DNA of 64,000 bases from Pedobacter sp. Leaf176 (GTDB lineage Bacteria; Bacteroidota; Bacteroidia; Sphingobacteriales; Sphingobacteriaceae), in NCBI RefSeq assembly GCF_001424305.1, contig NZ_LMPD01000008.1, positions 1-64,000 of the forward strand. Direction: 5' to 3'. This document shows positions 9,363 through 19,200 of this stretch, piece by piece (the stretch's first letter is position 1; every line of letters begins with the position of its first letter). Both the position numbers and the translations under genes were made by a program. The notes under the pieces are model-generated. The model was not told the origin of the DNA. It did not search any database and saw nothing but the letters and a program-made list of their open reading frames with translations.

Positions 9363-10067
9363 ATGGAAACAAAAAGAGAATACACTTTAAATGAACTGAT
9401 TCAGGAATCTGCGGAAAATCCGAATGAAAATGATTTTTTTGAATTGGAGAAACCAGCCATGCTGGAAGTAAATTTAAAAAACCAGAAGATACTGGCTAAA
9501 GCCGGCTCAATGGTGGGTTATATAGGAAATATAGATTTTAAACGCGAGGGTTTGCTTAGTAAAGGTTTGGGAGGCTTATTGAAAAAAGCCATCTCCGGGG
9601 AAGGAACTTCACTTATGCATGCCGCGGGCACAGGCAAGTTATACCTAGCTGACGAAGGTAAGAAAGTGAAAATCATCAGGCTTCAAAACGAATCGATTTT
9701 CGTCAATGGTAACGACGTTTTAGCAATTGAAGATGGGATTAAAAACGATATAAAAATGTTGAAAAGCATCGCTGGCATGATGAGCGGTGGCTTATTCCAG
9801 GTACGCTTATCGGGCAGTGGTTATATTGCAATTACTACGCATGGGGAACCACTTTTGTTAAAAGTTAGCACTAATCAGCCTGTTTACACTGACCCGAATG
9901 CAACTGTTGCCTGGTCTGAAAATTTAAGCCCAAATATCAAAACGAATTTAACTTTCGGCTCGTTTTTAGGGAGGGGAAGTGGTGAATCTTTTCAGCTGGA
10001 ATTTTTTGGAGAGGGCTGGGTTCTGGTTCAGCCTTACGAAGAAGTGAAGTATGTCCAGAAATCCTAA
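9363..10067 (+). CDS. AIM24 family protein
   Basis: A 234-residue soluble protein of the AIM24/TIGR00266 type. It contains the AKAGSMVGYIGN segment and a glycine-rich middle (GLGGLLKKAISGEGTSLM) typical of these double-psi-like beta proteins, then AGTGKLYLAD and a C-terminal GSGESFQLEFFGEGWVLVQP. The first 25 residues are acidic and family-variable. Bacterial members have no established biochemical role; the yeast namesake affects mitochondrial inner-membrane organisation. It is a single gene closed by the hairpin at 10075. Confidence 0.85.
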   Translation: METKREYTLNELIQESAENPNENDFFELEKPAMLEVNLKNQKILAKAGSMVGYIGNIDFKREGLLSKGLGGLLKKAISGEGTSLMHAAGTGKLYLADEGKKVKIIRLQNESIFVNGNDVLAIEDGIKNDIKMLKSIAGMMSGGLFQVRLSGSGYIAITTHGEPLLLKVSTNQPVYTDPNATVAWSENLSPNIKTNLTFGSFLGRGSGESFQLEFFGEGWVLVQPYEEVKYVQKS

Positions 10068-10074
10068 GCATAAA

Positions 10075-10105
10075 AAAATCCCGGAGTTTACCGCTCCGGG
10101 ATTTT
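10075..10105. terminator. bidirectional hairpin terminator
   Basis: AAAATCCCGGAG and CTCCGGGATTTT pair over 12 bp around a 7-nt loop (10087-10093), with A- and T-runs on both flanks. It lies between the convergent AIM24 and anti-sigma genes and can end transcription from both sides. Confidence 0.85.
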
Positions 10106-10127
10106 AAATATTTTAATGGCTAAGCTA

Positions 10128-10985
10128 TCAGACACCGCCCATTACAGTTAGTTTCTCCATAGTTGGATTTACACTGCCACCCATTGGTTCTAATGTTACT
10201 GCAAATGCCTGTGCTTCCTGTATAGCCGGCATTTTTAACAAAGCCTCATTTGATGCTGAATCCGGTTTTCCGAAAACGCCCAAACTTACCGGCTTTCCGT
10301 TTACCAAAGCCCAAAGCTGGTATTCGTGCTCTGGATCCGTTTTTGGTAAATCCATTGCCACATAGTTAATCAGAACCGATTTATCTTTTTTATTCCAATA
10401 CACATTCATTTTAGATTTCGGACTAAAAGCCTGGCCAGCCATACGAATGGTTGCCCATTCTTTACTGTCAAACATGGCAACCATATTATCCAATCCTTTG
10501 TTGTTAAATTCTAATTGTTTAACGAGCCCTGCATATTTCTGTTTATCTAAACTTAAACTCGCAATTTGATCATGCGCGTCGTTTAATTGGTTATAAGTAA
10601 CAAACAATGCAGCAGTGCTTACAATTAATAAAGCGACACATGCGACTAAAGCATATCTCAAGGTTTTTACTTTACCAGCGTTGTTATCGAATCTTACAAT
10701 TCTAGGTTCTTCTTGCTGCGTGTGAGGTGTTAAAATATTTTCTCTTAGATCACTAACGTCTAATTTTTCAAATAGCCGTGTTTCTACTTCTGTAGATGGC
10801 TCTACAGCGTTTTGCATGGCATATTGCTCCATAGCCTGCTCAATCGCAGCCAATTCATCTCTTACCTCACGATATTGAGATGCCATTTCCTCAACATGTA
10901 ACGTCTCTTCAGGTGTTAAATCACCTAAAACGTACAGCTCAAGTACTCCAGATTCTATATATGCTTTTAAATTTTCCACGCTCAA
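10128..10985 (-). CDS. anti-sigma factor, RskA type
   Basis: A 285-residue membrane protein with an N-terminal cytoplasmic anti-sigma part (about 1-100; LELYVLGDLTPEE and a helical segment), one membrane helix at about 106-126 (LRYALVACVALLIVSTAALF) and a periplasmic domain of the RskA C-terminal type (PEHEYQLWALVNGKP, LGVFGKPD, FAVTLEPMGGSVNPT). It should hold the adjacent sigma factor inactive until an envelope signal arrives. The start used is TTG 10985, overlapping the sigma stop codon as TTGA; an alternative GTG lies two codons later. There is no ATG at the family-expected position. It is translationally coupled with the upstream sigma gene. Confidence 0.9.
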   Translation of the reverse strand: MSVENLKAYIESGVLELYVLGDLTPEETLHVEEMASQYREVRDELAAIEQAMEQYAMQNAVEPSTEVETRLFEKLDVSDLRENILTPHTQQEEPRIVRFDNNAGKVKTLRYALVACVALLIVSTAALFVTYNQLNDAHDQIASLSLDKQKYAGLVKQLEFNNKGLDNMVAMFDSKEWATIRMAGQAFSPKSKMNVYWNKKDKSVLINYVAMDLPKTDPEHEYQLWALVNGKPVSLGVFGKPDSASNEALLKMPAIQEAQAFAVTLEPMGGSVNPTMEKLTVMGGV

Positions 10986-11533
10986 TTAAAACTCCTTCTC
11001 AATTCTATAATAGCCAGCCTGATTCGGGTCTTTACCGTACCCAAAGGCAAATCTAATTTTTCTGCGGCTTCTACATGTGTATAGCCTTTGTAATAAACTA
11101 AATCGAGAACCGATTGTAAGTCAGGTTTTAAGTTCTCTACAAGTTGCTTCACGCCCATTACATCGGGATTAAAAGTCACCTTATTCTGTTCATCAACAAA
11201 ACTTACGTTATTTTCTATATCTTGGTTTTTGAGTGAATTTTTAAAGTCTTTTGAGCGGAGCTTATCTATTGAAAGATTACGGGCAATATTCATCATCCAG
11301 GTAAATAGCCTGCCTTTTGTTTGGTCATAGTTCGTTGCTGATTGCCAGATTTTTACAAATGTTTCTTGTAAAACATCTTCGGCGAGCTCGGTATGGGTAA
11401 TAATTCTTGATATAACACCATAAAGAGCCGATGAATACATGCTATACAATGTTTTTAGAACAGCAGGATCTTTCGATTGCAATGCTACAACAAGTTCAGG
11501 CTCAGTTAGGGTTAATTTTTTAAATGCAGTCAC
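10982..11533 (-). CDS. ECF-type RNA polymerase sigma factor, SigK-like
   Basis: A 183-residue sigma-70 family protein with region 2 (YSSALYGVISRI, then DVLQETFVKIWQ, about 35-75) and region 4 (GYTHVEAAEKLDLPLGTVKTRIR, about 145-175), and no regions 1 or 3, as in ECF factors. It directs RNA polymerase to a regulon controlled by the RskA-type anti-sigma encoded next in the operon. The open frame starts at GTG 11533; I see no better start. TATCTTAG a short way upstream is one mismatch from the TAnnTTTG box, weak evidence for a promoter. The regulon cannot be told from this window. Confidence 0.93.
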   Translation of the reverse strand: MTAFKKLTLTEPELVVALQSKDPAVLKTLYSMYSSALYGVISRIITHTELAEDVLQETFVKIWQSATNYDQTKGRLFTWMMNIARNLSIDKLRSKDFKNSLKNQDIENNVSFVDEQNKVTFNPDVMGVKQLVENLKPDLQSVLDLVYYKGYTHVEAAEKLDLPLGTVKTRIRLAIIELRRSFN

Positions 11534-11661
11534 TATTGGTTACTAAGATACAGTCTTCAACACATAAAGCAAAAAAATGTTTTAGAAATACATCCGGTCG
11601 ATAAATTATATAAACGGCGAATGCAGGAGACCGATCGCCTAATCATTAATGGTTAGCTAAA

Positions 11662-12555
11662 TCAAGCGATTCCTTCTATAGGAAAAAGATGTTTTTCTGC
11701 ATGGTATGAAGAACGAACTAATGGGCCACTTTCAACATATTTTAATCCTTTTTCAAGGCCAACCTCCTTATACATGGCAAAAACATCCGGGTGAATCCAA
11801 TCAATTACAGGATGGTGATTGCGGGTAGGTTGTAAATACTGACCTAAAGTTAAAATATGAACGCCATTTGCAACCAAATCATCCATAGCTTCGAAAATGT
11901 CATCTTCAGTTTCACCAAGCCCAAGCATAATGCCGGTCTTTGTTCTTAATCCGAATTCGGAAATTCTTTTTAAAGCTTCTAAGCTTCTATCGTATTTAGC
12001 CTGAATGCGCACTTGTCTGGTTAATCGCTTAACAGTTTCCATATTGTGTGAAACGACCTCAGGTCGTTCCTCTAAAACACTATATAAATTATCCCATTGC
12101 CCTTTAAAATCGGGGATTAAGGTTTCTAAAGTTGTAACCGGGCTTTCCCTGCGAATCGCCTGTAAGGTTTCTGCCCAGATAATGGAGCCGCCATCCTTCA
12201 AATCATCTCGATCTACCGAAGTAATCACGCAATGTTTAACGCCCATCAATTTCACCGAGTTCGCTACGCGATTAGGTTCATCAACATCGACAGCCAGCGG
12301 GCGACCCGTTGCAACCGCACAGAATGAACAACTACGGGTACAAATATTTCCTAAAATCATGAATGTAGCCGTGCCAGCACCCCAGCATTCACCCATATTT
12401 GGGCAATTACCGCTTTCGCAAATGGTGTGTAACTTATGTGTATCTACCAAACTGCGAACCTGCGCATATTCTTTTCCAACAGGCAATTTAACACGCAACC
12501 AATCTGGTTTACGTTTAACTTCAGTTACAGCAGGTACTACCGGTAAATCAATCAT
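11662..12555 (-). CDS. lipA: lipoyl synthase
   Basis: A 297-residue radical-SAM enzyme that inserts two sulfurs into octanoyl groups on E2 and GcvH proteins. The auxiliary iron-sulfur cluster ligands C46, C51 and C57 lie in CESGNCPNMGEC, and the radical-SAM cluster C72, C76 and C79 in CTRSCSFC. GVKHCVITSVDRDDL and YLQPTRNHHPV are LipA signatures, and the final RSSYHAE carries the conserved Ser near the C-terminus. Its start codon is preceded by TAACTTTG exactly 4 nt upstream, so the mRNA is probably leaderless. No lipB is adjacent. Confidence 0.97.
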   Translation of the reverse strand: MIDLPVVPAVTEVKRKPDWLRVKLPVGKEYAQVRSLVDTHKLHTICESGNCPNMGECWGAGTATFMILGNICTRSCSFCAVATGRPLAVDVDEPNRVANSVKLMGVKHCVITSVDRDDLKDGGSIIWAETLQAIRRESPVTTLETLIPDFKGQWDNLYSVLEERPEVVSHNMETVKRLTRQVRIQAKYDRSLEALKRISEFGLRTKTGIMLGLGETEDDIFEAMDDLVANGVHILTLGQYLQPTRNHHPVIDWIHPDVFAMYKEVGLEKGLKYVESGPLVRSSYHAEKHLFPIEGIA

Positions 12556-12559
12556 AGTA

Positions 12560-12567
12560 CAAAGTTA
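12560..12567 (-). promoter_or_regulatory. -7 promoter box of lipA, leaderless arrangement
   Basis: The minus strand reads TAACTTTG, then TACT, then ATG. This matches the Bacteroidota -7 box TAnnTTTG, and the 4-nt gap puts the expected first base of the transcript on the A of ATG. No clear -33 TTG is seen at 19-21 nt. Confidence 0.5.
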
Positions 12568-12689
12568 AGGATTAGGATTGAAATCTTGTAACATTGAAAT
12601 GTTTGGGTGTTGTAATAATATGTTTCCTATCCAAGTGAACTTGCTAAATTTTGGGGGATGTCGCTACATTACGGTTTAGGTAGCAAAAT

Positions 12690-13040
12690 TTATAACGGGA
12701 TGTCATAAAGTCTGAAAAAAGACAGTTTATCCCAGTAGCCTCGTTGTAAAATGATTTTGCCCTCCTGGATTTTGAAAAAACCACAGCCTCTAAAGCCTTT
12801 TGGATCCTGCCATTCCATGATTGCCCATTCGCCATCCTGAAAGATATTCACGGGCTGACAAACCATTTCAGCGTTTGCAAATTCTGCTTCAAACATTTTT
12901 CTGATCGCAAACTTTCCTTCAACCGGCTCATTTGCTACCTGGTGGTTTATCGCATTTTCATGATATAAAAGCATCAATGTTTCTAAGTCTGCATTGTTAA
13001 ATGCCTCAATCCACAACTGTAAAACTTCTTTTGGTGTCAT
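12690..13040 (-). CDS. SnoaL/NTF2-like fold protein
   Basis: A 116-residue protein with the compact alpha+beta cone pattern of the NTF2/ketosteroid-isomerase superfamily. An N-terminal helix (PKEVLQLWIEAFNNADLETLMLLYHENAINH) is followed by GKFAIRKMFEAEF and strands ending in IMEWQDPKGFRGCGFFKIQEGKIILQRGYWDKL. Family members are enzymes, or bind small hydrophobic ligands, with diverse functions. The substrate is unknown. It is a single gene on the minus strand with no operon partner. Confidence 0.8.
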   Translation of the reverse strand: MTPKEVLQLWIEAFNNADLETLMLLYHENAINHQVANEPVEGKFAIRKMFEAEFANAEMVCQPVNIFQDGEWAIMEWQDPKGFRGCGFFKIQEGKIILQRGYWDKLSFFRLYDIPL

Positions 13041-13420
13041 AAATATTATGTCAATTTCAAATATTTTTGCTTTTTAACTTAGAGCCTGATTCTTCATAAA
13101 ATATATGGATCTTAATCTTCTGCGTGACTTACATCAGTTTCTTATCCTAAATGAGCGGTTAGGTTTACAATTTCATCCCCGTCATTTCCTGGGGTTTCTT
13201 ATTTTAACCATATTCAAAAATAAGAAAAAAGCTGGTTCGCAATTTTGATCTAGATAAACCGTTTAAAAACGCGAAAAATCATTTTTTTGGATTAAACTTT
13301 GTTATCTCTCTTAAAATTGGTATTTATTTTCTAATTTTTCAGCAATTTTTAAGGATTAATTGTTTAAAAATTAGCTACATATTTAATTTCATTCTAAATT
13401 TGTAATTCCTTTAAAATAAG
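13041..13420. other. 380-bp intergenic region, no supported gene
   Basis: AT-rich gap between divergent genes. A 47-codon open frame (13105-13248, +) is present but has no recognisable features. TAAATTTG at 13395-13402 fits the -7 box and lies 18 nt before mqo, but I find no -33 TTG at 19-21 nt. Confidence 0.4.
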
Positions 13421-14929
13421 ATGACAAAAAAGAAAAAGACAGTTGGTAAAACTGACGCAGATGTAATTTTGATTGGTGCCGGCATCATGAGTGCGACCCT
13501 TGGTGTTTTATTAAAAGAGTTAGAACCTGATTTAAGTATAGAAATTTACGAGCGACTTGATAATGCGGCCGCAGAAAGTTCTGATGCGTGGAATAACGCG
13601 GGTACAGGCCACTCGGCTTTTTGCGAATTAAATTATACGCCTGAGAAAAAAGACGGTTCAGTAGAGATAAAGAAAGCGGTTCAGATAGCCGAACATTTTG
13701 AAGTTTCTAAACAGTTCTGGGCTTATCTGATAGAAAAAGGCTTGGTTTCAAATCCCGAAAATTTCATTCGTAAAATTCCTCATATGAGTTTTGTATGGGG
13801 GAAAAAAAATGTGGATTTTCTCCGGAATCGTTATGAAGCGTTGAATAAATGTGATTTGTTTAGCGACATGAAATACACTGAAGATGCCGATGTTGTAAAA
13901 GACTGGGCGCCTTTAATTATGGATGGTCGTAAAAAGAATGAGAAAATTGCGGCTACAAGAATGGATTTGGGAACGGACGTTAATTTCGGTTCTTTAACCC
14001 GTGATATGTTCAGTTATCTGAAAGAACAGAAAAATGTTAATCTTTATTTTAATCACGAAATTCGCGATTTAAATAAAAATGCGGAGGGCAACTGGAGCGT
14101 CAAAGTTAAGGATTTAGAAAGTGGCGATAAACGTAAACGTGTTGCGAAATTTGTTTTTATAGGTGCTGGTGGTGGTTCTTTACCCTTATTGGAAAAATCT
14201 GATATTCCTGAAGGAAAAGGTTTTGGCGGGTTCCCGGTTAGCGGGCAATGGTTGAAGTGTACCAATGAGGAAATTATTGCTAAACATCATGCAAAAGTTT
14301 ATGGAAAAGCCGCAGTAGGTGCGCCGCCAATGTCTGTTCCGCATTTAGATACCAGGATGATCAATGGTAAACAAGCTTTATTGTTTGGTCCGTACGCAGG
14401 TTTTTCTACAAAATTTTTAAAAAACGGGTCATTTTTGGATTTACCAAAATCCATTAAATTTAACAACATCCGTCCGATGCTTTCGGCGGGCTTGCATAAT
14501 CTTGATTTAACAAAATACCTGATTGATCAGGTTAGACAATCGCCTGAAGATAGATTAGAAGCTTTAAAAGAATATTTACCAACTGCTGAGTTGAAAGACT
14601 GGGAGTTGGAATATGCCGGCCAGCGCGTTCAGGTGATCAAGAAGGATGAGAAGAAAGGTGGCGTATTAGAATTTGGAACCGAAGTGGTAAGTGCAGGCGA
14701 TGGTTCTATTGCCGCTTTATTGGGTGCTTCTCCAGGAGCCTCAACTGCCGTTTCCATCATGCTAGATTTATTGGATCGTTGTTTCAAAGAAGATTTAGCA
14801 ACGCCTGAATGGCAAACAAAAATCAAAGAAATGATTCCGACCTATGGAAAAGCACTGGCAGACGATGCAGAACTTTGCAAAGCCACAAGGAGCAGAACAT
14901 CGAGGATTTTAAAGATAGAGAAAAATTAA
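13421..14929 (+). CDS. mqo: malate:quinone oxidoreductase
   Basis: A 502-residue FAD enzyme oxidising malate to oxaloacetate and passing electrons to the quinone pool at the inner face of the cytoplasmic membrane. The FAD-binding turn is ADVILIGAGIMSATLG (residues about 14-29). Family marks are SDAWNNAGTGHSAFCELNYTP, MDLGTDVNFGSLTR, FIGAGGGSLPLL, KVYGKAAVGAPPMSVPHLD and the closing GDGSIAALLGASPGASTAV. Length equals the usual Mqo. It joins the TCA cycle to menaquinone reduction. The gene is monocistronic and ends at the hairpin 14936-14979. Confidence 0.97.
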   Translation: MTKKKKTVGKTDADVILIGAGIMSATLGVLLKELEPDLSIEIYERLDNAAAESSDAWNNAGTGHSAFCELNYTPEKKDGSVEIKKAVQIAEHFEVSKQFWAYLIEKGLVSNPENFIRKIPHMSFVWGKKNVDFLRNRYEALNKCDLFSDMKYTEDADVVKDWAPLIMDGRKKNEKIAATRMDLGTDVNFGSLTRDMFSYLKEQKNVNLYFNHEIRDLNKNAEGNWSVKVKDLESGDKRKRVAKFVFIGAGGGSLPLLEKSDIPEGKGFGGFPVSGQWLKCTNEEIIAKHHAKVYGKAAVGAPPMSVPHLDTRMINGKQALLFGPYAGFSTKFLKNGSFLDLPKSIKFNNIRPMLSAGLHNLDLTKYLIDQVRQSPEDRLEALKEYLPTAELKDWELEYAGQRVQVIKKDEKKGGVLEFGTEVVSAGDGSIAALLGASPGASTAVSIMLDLLDRCFKEDLATPEWQTKIKEMIPTYGKALADDAELCKATRSRTSRILKIEKN

Positions 14930-14935
14930 GCTTGA

Positions 14936-14979
14936 TAGCCACAGATTAATAGGTTAATTAAGCTATCAATCTGTGGCTA
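14936..14979. terminator. 12-bp hairpin between convergent mqo and ytxJ-like gene
   Basis: TAGCCACAGATT (14936-14947) pairs perfectly with AATCTGTGGCTA (14968-14979); the 20-nt loop can partly fold on itself. It lies between convergent genes and can act from both sides. The word CACAGATT recurs in the repeat at 35869-35951, so this may belong to a repeat family rather than being a plain terminator. Confidence 0.6.
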
Positions 14980-15011
14980 ATATTTTAAACTGAAATATTG
15001 ATTTTGCAATA

Positions 15012-15344
15012 TTAGGCAGCAATAACTTCAGCAACCTCTTCGGCTGATATATCACTGTGCGATGACTCTAAAATGCAATCGCCATCTTTAATTAATAGGA
15101 TTTGCGGCGATTGATGGGCTACCTGAAAAACTTCGGCAATTTTATTTGAAATATCGCGATAAGCAATCAAATCTAAAAAGTAAAGCTTAGTATCCTCGGG
15201 AATTACATCCCAATCCATCTCGAAATTTTTTCTGGCCATCATACTGATGGAGCAACGTGTGCTGTGCTTGAAAATGAGGCTAAAACCGTTTGCGTTTTTT
15301 ATCTCATCAAGCTGTTCAATCGAAGTTAAGTTAACCCAGGTCAT
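15012..15344 (-). CDS. ytxJ: YtxJ-type bacillithiol-system thioredoxin-like protein
   Basis: A 110-residue protein with a thioredoxin-like fold and a single active-site cysteine, C31, in the motif FKHSTRCSISMMARKNFE. That motif (KHSTRCSIS) is the mark of YtxJ proteins, linked to bacillithiol reduction of protein mixed disulfides (bacilliredoxin-type chemistry). Bacillithiol is known from some Bacteroidota. The C-terminal half has HQSPQILLIKDGD, which matches the cis-Pro region of thioredoxins. No bsh genes are in the window. It is a single gene facing mqo. Confidence 0.88.
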   Translation of the reverse strand: MTWVNLTSIEQLDEIKNANGFSLIFKHSTRCSISMMARKNFEMDWDVIPEDTKLYFLDLIAYRDISNKIAEVFQVAHQSPQILLIKDGDCILESSHSDISAEEVAEVIAA

Positions 15345-15425
15345 GATTATTTTAAGTATTTTGTAGGTTAAACACTTTACAAAACATAAAGTTCTGTAAA
15401 TGACCTAAAAATGAAAAAAGGATAA

Positions 15426-15548
15426 TTAGTTTCTTCTACGCTTGCCTTCCGGATACGAACTGTATGCCGGGCAAAGTTTCGAAGAGCAGGATTCTAAAAT
15501 AGTAATGGTGCAAAACACCGCCAATAATAAGATGGCAACTTTCTTCAT
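15426..15548 (-). CDS. 40-residue putative lipoprotein
   Basis: A very small open frame with ATG 15548 and TAA ending at 15426. It reads MKKVAILLLAVFCTITILES, then CSSKLCPAYSSYPEGKRRRN. The N-terminus is a signal peptide with a lipobox-like LESC, so the mature part would be about 20 residues, starting at C21 and rich in Lys and Arg. A tail of this kind (C-PAYSSYP, then basic residues) recurs, as I recall, in small Bacteroidota lipoproteins, but I cannot confirm it here. It lies between the ytxJ-like gene and ribH on the same strand. Function unknown. Confidence 0.65.
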   Translation of the reverse strand: MKKVAILLLAVFCTITILESCSSKLCPAYSSYPEGKRRRN

Positions 15549-15597
15549 CAGATATGATTTTAAATTTCTAAGTTACAAATAATTATCAAACGCAATA

Positions 15598-16089
15598 CTA
15601 AATGTTTGAAGAAAATTCAGCCATTTTAATTGCTGTAATTGCAGCTTCGTCTCCTTTATTGCCATGTTTTCCGCCTGCGCGGTCTTGAGCCTGCTCCAGG
15701 TTATTGGTTGTTAAAACGCCAAAAATTACCGGTTTACTGTATTTAATGCCCACGTTGGTTAATCCCTGCGCAACGGCATCGCAAATGAAATCGAAGTGCT
15801 TCGTGTCTCCCTGAATAACACAGCCAAGGCAAATTACAGCATCCAGATCCGCTTTTTTACTTAACAAAATTTCAGCACCACCCGTTAATTCAAAACTCCC
15901 AGGAACGGGCAAAGAAATTATATTTTCTTCTTTTACGCCGTTTTCTAAAAGTGTTTTTAAAGCTCCATGGTACAATGCGCCTGTGATTTCCGCATTCCAT
16001 TCGGCAACAATAATTCCGAATTTATAATTTGCACCATTCGGAACTGTAGTGTGAGAAAAATCAGATAGATTCTTTAGTTGTGTTGACAT
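15598..16089 (-). CDS. ribH: 6,7-dimethyl-8-ribityllumazine synthase
   Basis: A 163-residue protein of normal RibH length that forms the icosahedral or pentameric lumazine synthase, condensing the pyrimidine intermediate with dihydroxybutanone phosphate in riboflavin synthesis. Recognisable parts are FGIIVAEWNAEIT (about 25-37), LPVPGSFEL, and CVIQGDTKHFDFICDAVAQGL containing the conserved proton-transfer His. PVIFGVLTTNNLEQA and AGGKHGNKGDEAA complete the family pattern. Start: TATCTTTG lies exactly 4 nt before ATG 16089, which supports this start and a leaderless mRNA. No other rib gene is nearby. Confidence 0.97.
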   Translation of the reverse strand: MSTQLKNLSDFSHTTVPNGANYKFGIIVAEWNAEITGALYHGALKTLLENGVKEENIISLPVPGSFELTGGAEILLSKKADLDAVICLGCVIQGDTKHFDFICDAVAQGLTNVGIKYSKPVIFGVLTTNNLEQAQDRAGGKHGNKGDEAAITAIKMAEFSSNI

Positions 16090-16093
16090 GCCG

Positions 16094-16101
16094 CAAAGAT
16101 A
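16094..16101 (-). promoter_or_regulatory. -7 promoter box of ribH, leaderless arrangement
   Basis: The minus strand reads TATCTTTG, CGGC, ATG. This is a perfect TAnnTTTG box with a 4-nt gap to the start codon. No convincing -33 element is seen. Confidence 0.5.
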
Positions 16102-16259
16102 GTGCTATGCATGGAATCTTAAAGAAGTTAATATGTAAATGTTGTAAGTTTATTAAAAAATGCATGTATCTATTTTGCGATTTTAGTTAATCAGTTAATT
16201 AAATTAATATTTATGGAATAAGAATAATTCTTCCATCTAAATATTAAAAGCTCCCGTTT

Positions 16260-19200
16260 ATGAAAAACGCTCTACTTAAAACATTCTTAATTTTATTTTT
16301 TTTCGCTTGTAGTTTAACGTCCGATGCACAACAGAATCTTTACTTCTTAAAAGAATTTAAACGGGTAGATTCTCTTGCGAACATAGCTGAGCCAAAAGCC
16401 GCTTTAAGCTTAATTAATATATTGAATAGTAAAGCCAGGTTGCAGAAGAATAATGAAATGCTGATTAAGTCTGTTGTTTATCGAATGCTTTTTCAAAGTT
16501 ATTTAGAAGAAAATCAATTTGTAACAATCATAAACGATTTGCAAAAAGATGTAAGCTTAGCCAAACAGCCAGCAAAAAGTGTTTTACAATCTTTACTGGC
16601 AGAAAGCTACTGGAAATATTACGAGAAAAATAGCTATCAATTTGCACAAAGAAGTAAGCTGAGTGGAGAAAATAGTAAAGATATTTCAACATGGTCTTTG
16701 CCTAAAATTACTGATGAAACAATAAAAAACTACTTAGCTTCTTTAGCTGAAACAACGCTTTTGCAAAATATTGAATCGGGTAAGATGAGGGATATCCTTA
16801 TCGGCGATTCGTCAACCCGATACTTAAGGCCTACGCTCTACGATATTTTGGCACATCGGGCAATTGATGTTTTTATGAATACGCAAATAGAAGTTGCTAA
16901 GAATGACAACTCAATCGATTTTTCTAAAAATGAATTGTTTGTCGATTTTAAGGGTTTTCAAAAACTTAATTTTTCATCCTCAGATAGTTCTTCTTTTGCG
17001 GCACAGGCTTTTAAAATTTTCCAAACTTTAAATAAATATCATAATGATAACAGAAATATAGCAGCATTGGCCGATGTGGAACTAAAACGATTGAAATTTA
17101 TTTATCAACGTAATGGGAGTGATAAACATGAAAATTTCTTTAATTCGCTTGAGACTTTAGCTGCATTTTCCGAGTCGACAGAAATATATGCTGATGTGCT
17201 TTGCGAGCAGGCAACGCTTATTCAAAAACAAAACCTGACATATTTTAATCCCGAAAATAAACTTATAAAGGCTGTAGAACTTGCCGAACGAGCGATTAAA
17301 GCTTATCCAAAAAGTATAGGAGCAACGAATGCGAAAAATCTAATTGATGAGATTAAAACAAAAAAGCTTGGGATCGAGATTAAGGGCTATAACATTCCTG
17401 ATAATCCTTTTCAAATAAAATTTTCTTATAAAAATACTGATATCGCAGTTCTTAAGCTTTATAAATTAAAATCCGTTGATCCGGATTTTAATTTTGATAA
17501 TGCGAAGCAGTATGATGAGTTCTTACATAAACGAAAACCAATTAAAGAGTGGCAAGTAAGTTTACCAAAAAAAGCAGATTATCGGGAGCATAATTTTATT
17601 GATAAAATAGAAGCTTTGCCAAGTGGCAACTATGTTTTGTTCGCCGGAGATTCGCGGGATACAAGCGCTACTGATTTAATTTCTTACGCAAATTTTAAAA
17701 TTACAAAACTTGCAATTACCAGCAGGATTTCTGGTTTGGTTAACCATCAATACTTTATTTCGGATAGCAAAACTGGAAAGCCCTTAAAAAACGTTAACAT
17801 AAATGAACGTTTGCGAGAATATATAAATGGGAAAAATATTTTAATTGATAGGGGGAGTGTTACGACGGATAAAAATGGTTTTGCTGAGAGTACATCTTAT
17901 TTAAGTGTAAATAATGTTGTTTTCAATTTAGGTAGTGACTCTGTAAATATAAATGTTAACGGTAATAATTTTAGTTACAGGGAAGAAAGGAAAAAAGTTA
18001 TCCTCTTTGCAGACAGGCCGATTTACCGCCCTGGGCAAATCGTTTATTTCAAAGGAATTTACCTTCAAAATGAAGATTACAAGAATTCCATTTTAGCTAA
18101 AGAAAATATAGATGTTGTGTTTAAGGATGTGAATTGGGCCGACATTCAAAAGCTATCTCTTACAACAAATGATTACGGAACTTTTCAAGGTTCGTTTACA
18201 ATTCCACAAGGGAGATTAAACGGACGAATGCAAATTAATACCCGTTATGGTGGTATTACTATTCAGGTAGAAGAGTATAAGCGACCAACGTTCGAAATTA
18301 CCTTTGATAAATTCAATGATAAGTATAATTTAAACGACAGTATTTTGGTAAATGGAAAAGCGATTACTTTTTCCGGTTATCCGGTTGGAGGCGCAAAGCT
18401 AAAATATACAATATTCAGAATTTCGATGCCAGATATGACCAGTAGGCATGCAGGTAATTTGGTCAAACAAATTGCTGTAGGTAAGGTACAGGTGAAAGAC
18501 GATGGTCGTTTTACTTTTAATTTCTTAGCCCTGGCAGGATACGATTCGAATAAAAATTACATGTATAAAATAACTGTTGATGTTACGGATGTAAATGGCG
18601 AAACCAGAACATCCAGTACCGAGATTAAAGTTGGAGAAAAAGATATTAGATTAACTTTTAATTTGCCTGATAAAATCTTTTTAACCTCAAAAACAGATGG
18701 TTTCTCTTTTGATGTTTTAAATCTGAACAATCGACCGATAAATGCTAAAGTCGAAACCCAATGGTCGAAACTACAAGAGCCACAAACACTTACGATTAAA
18801 AATCCTTTTCAAGTAAAACCCGAAGCTTACTCTTTAAACAGAATCAATTTTAAAAAGAATTTCCCTACTGCTGAGTATAACGACGAATCGAACCCCGAGA
18901 GCTGGCCACTTTCAACAATTAGTTTTAATAAAAATATAGATATAGTAAATGGATTTGGCGAATTGCGACTTCATGATAAATCTTTATTATCTGGTTATTA
19001 CAAAGTGAAAATTACGGCTATAAATAATGCTAATGATTCTGTATCAATTGATAAAATTGTACAGGTTTTTAATCAGAAGCCTGAAGTTATAGCAACAATA
19101 AACGATTGGCTTATTGCCGAAAATAGTGTAATTCCCAAATCGGGTACAGCAATTTTTAGAATTGCAGGTGTCTTGAATAACGCCGATGCTTATTATGAAG

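Noticed and set aside
13105..13248. 47-codon frame upstream of mqo
   Set aside because: Composition is not clearly protein-like and no known small protein is recognised. Conservation would be needed.
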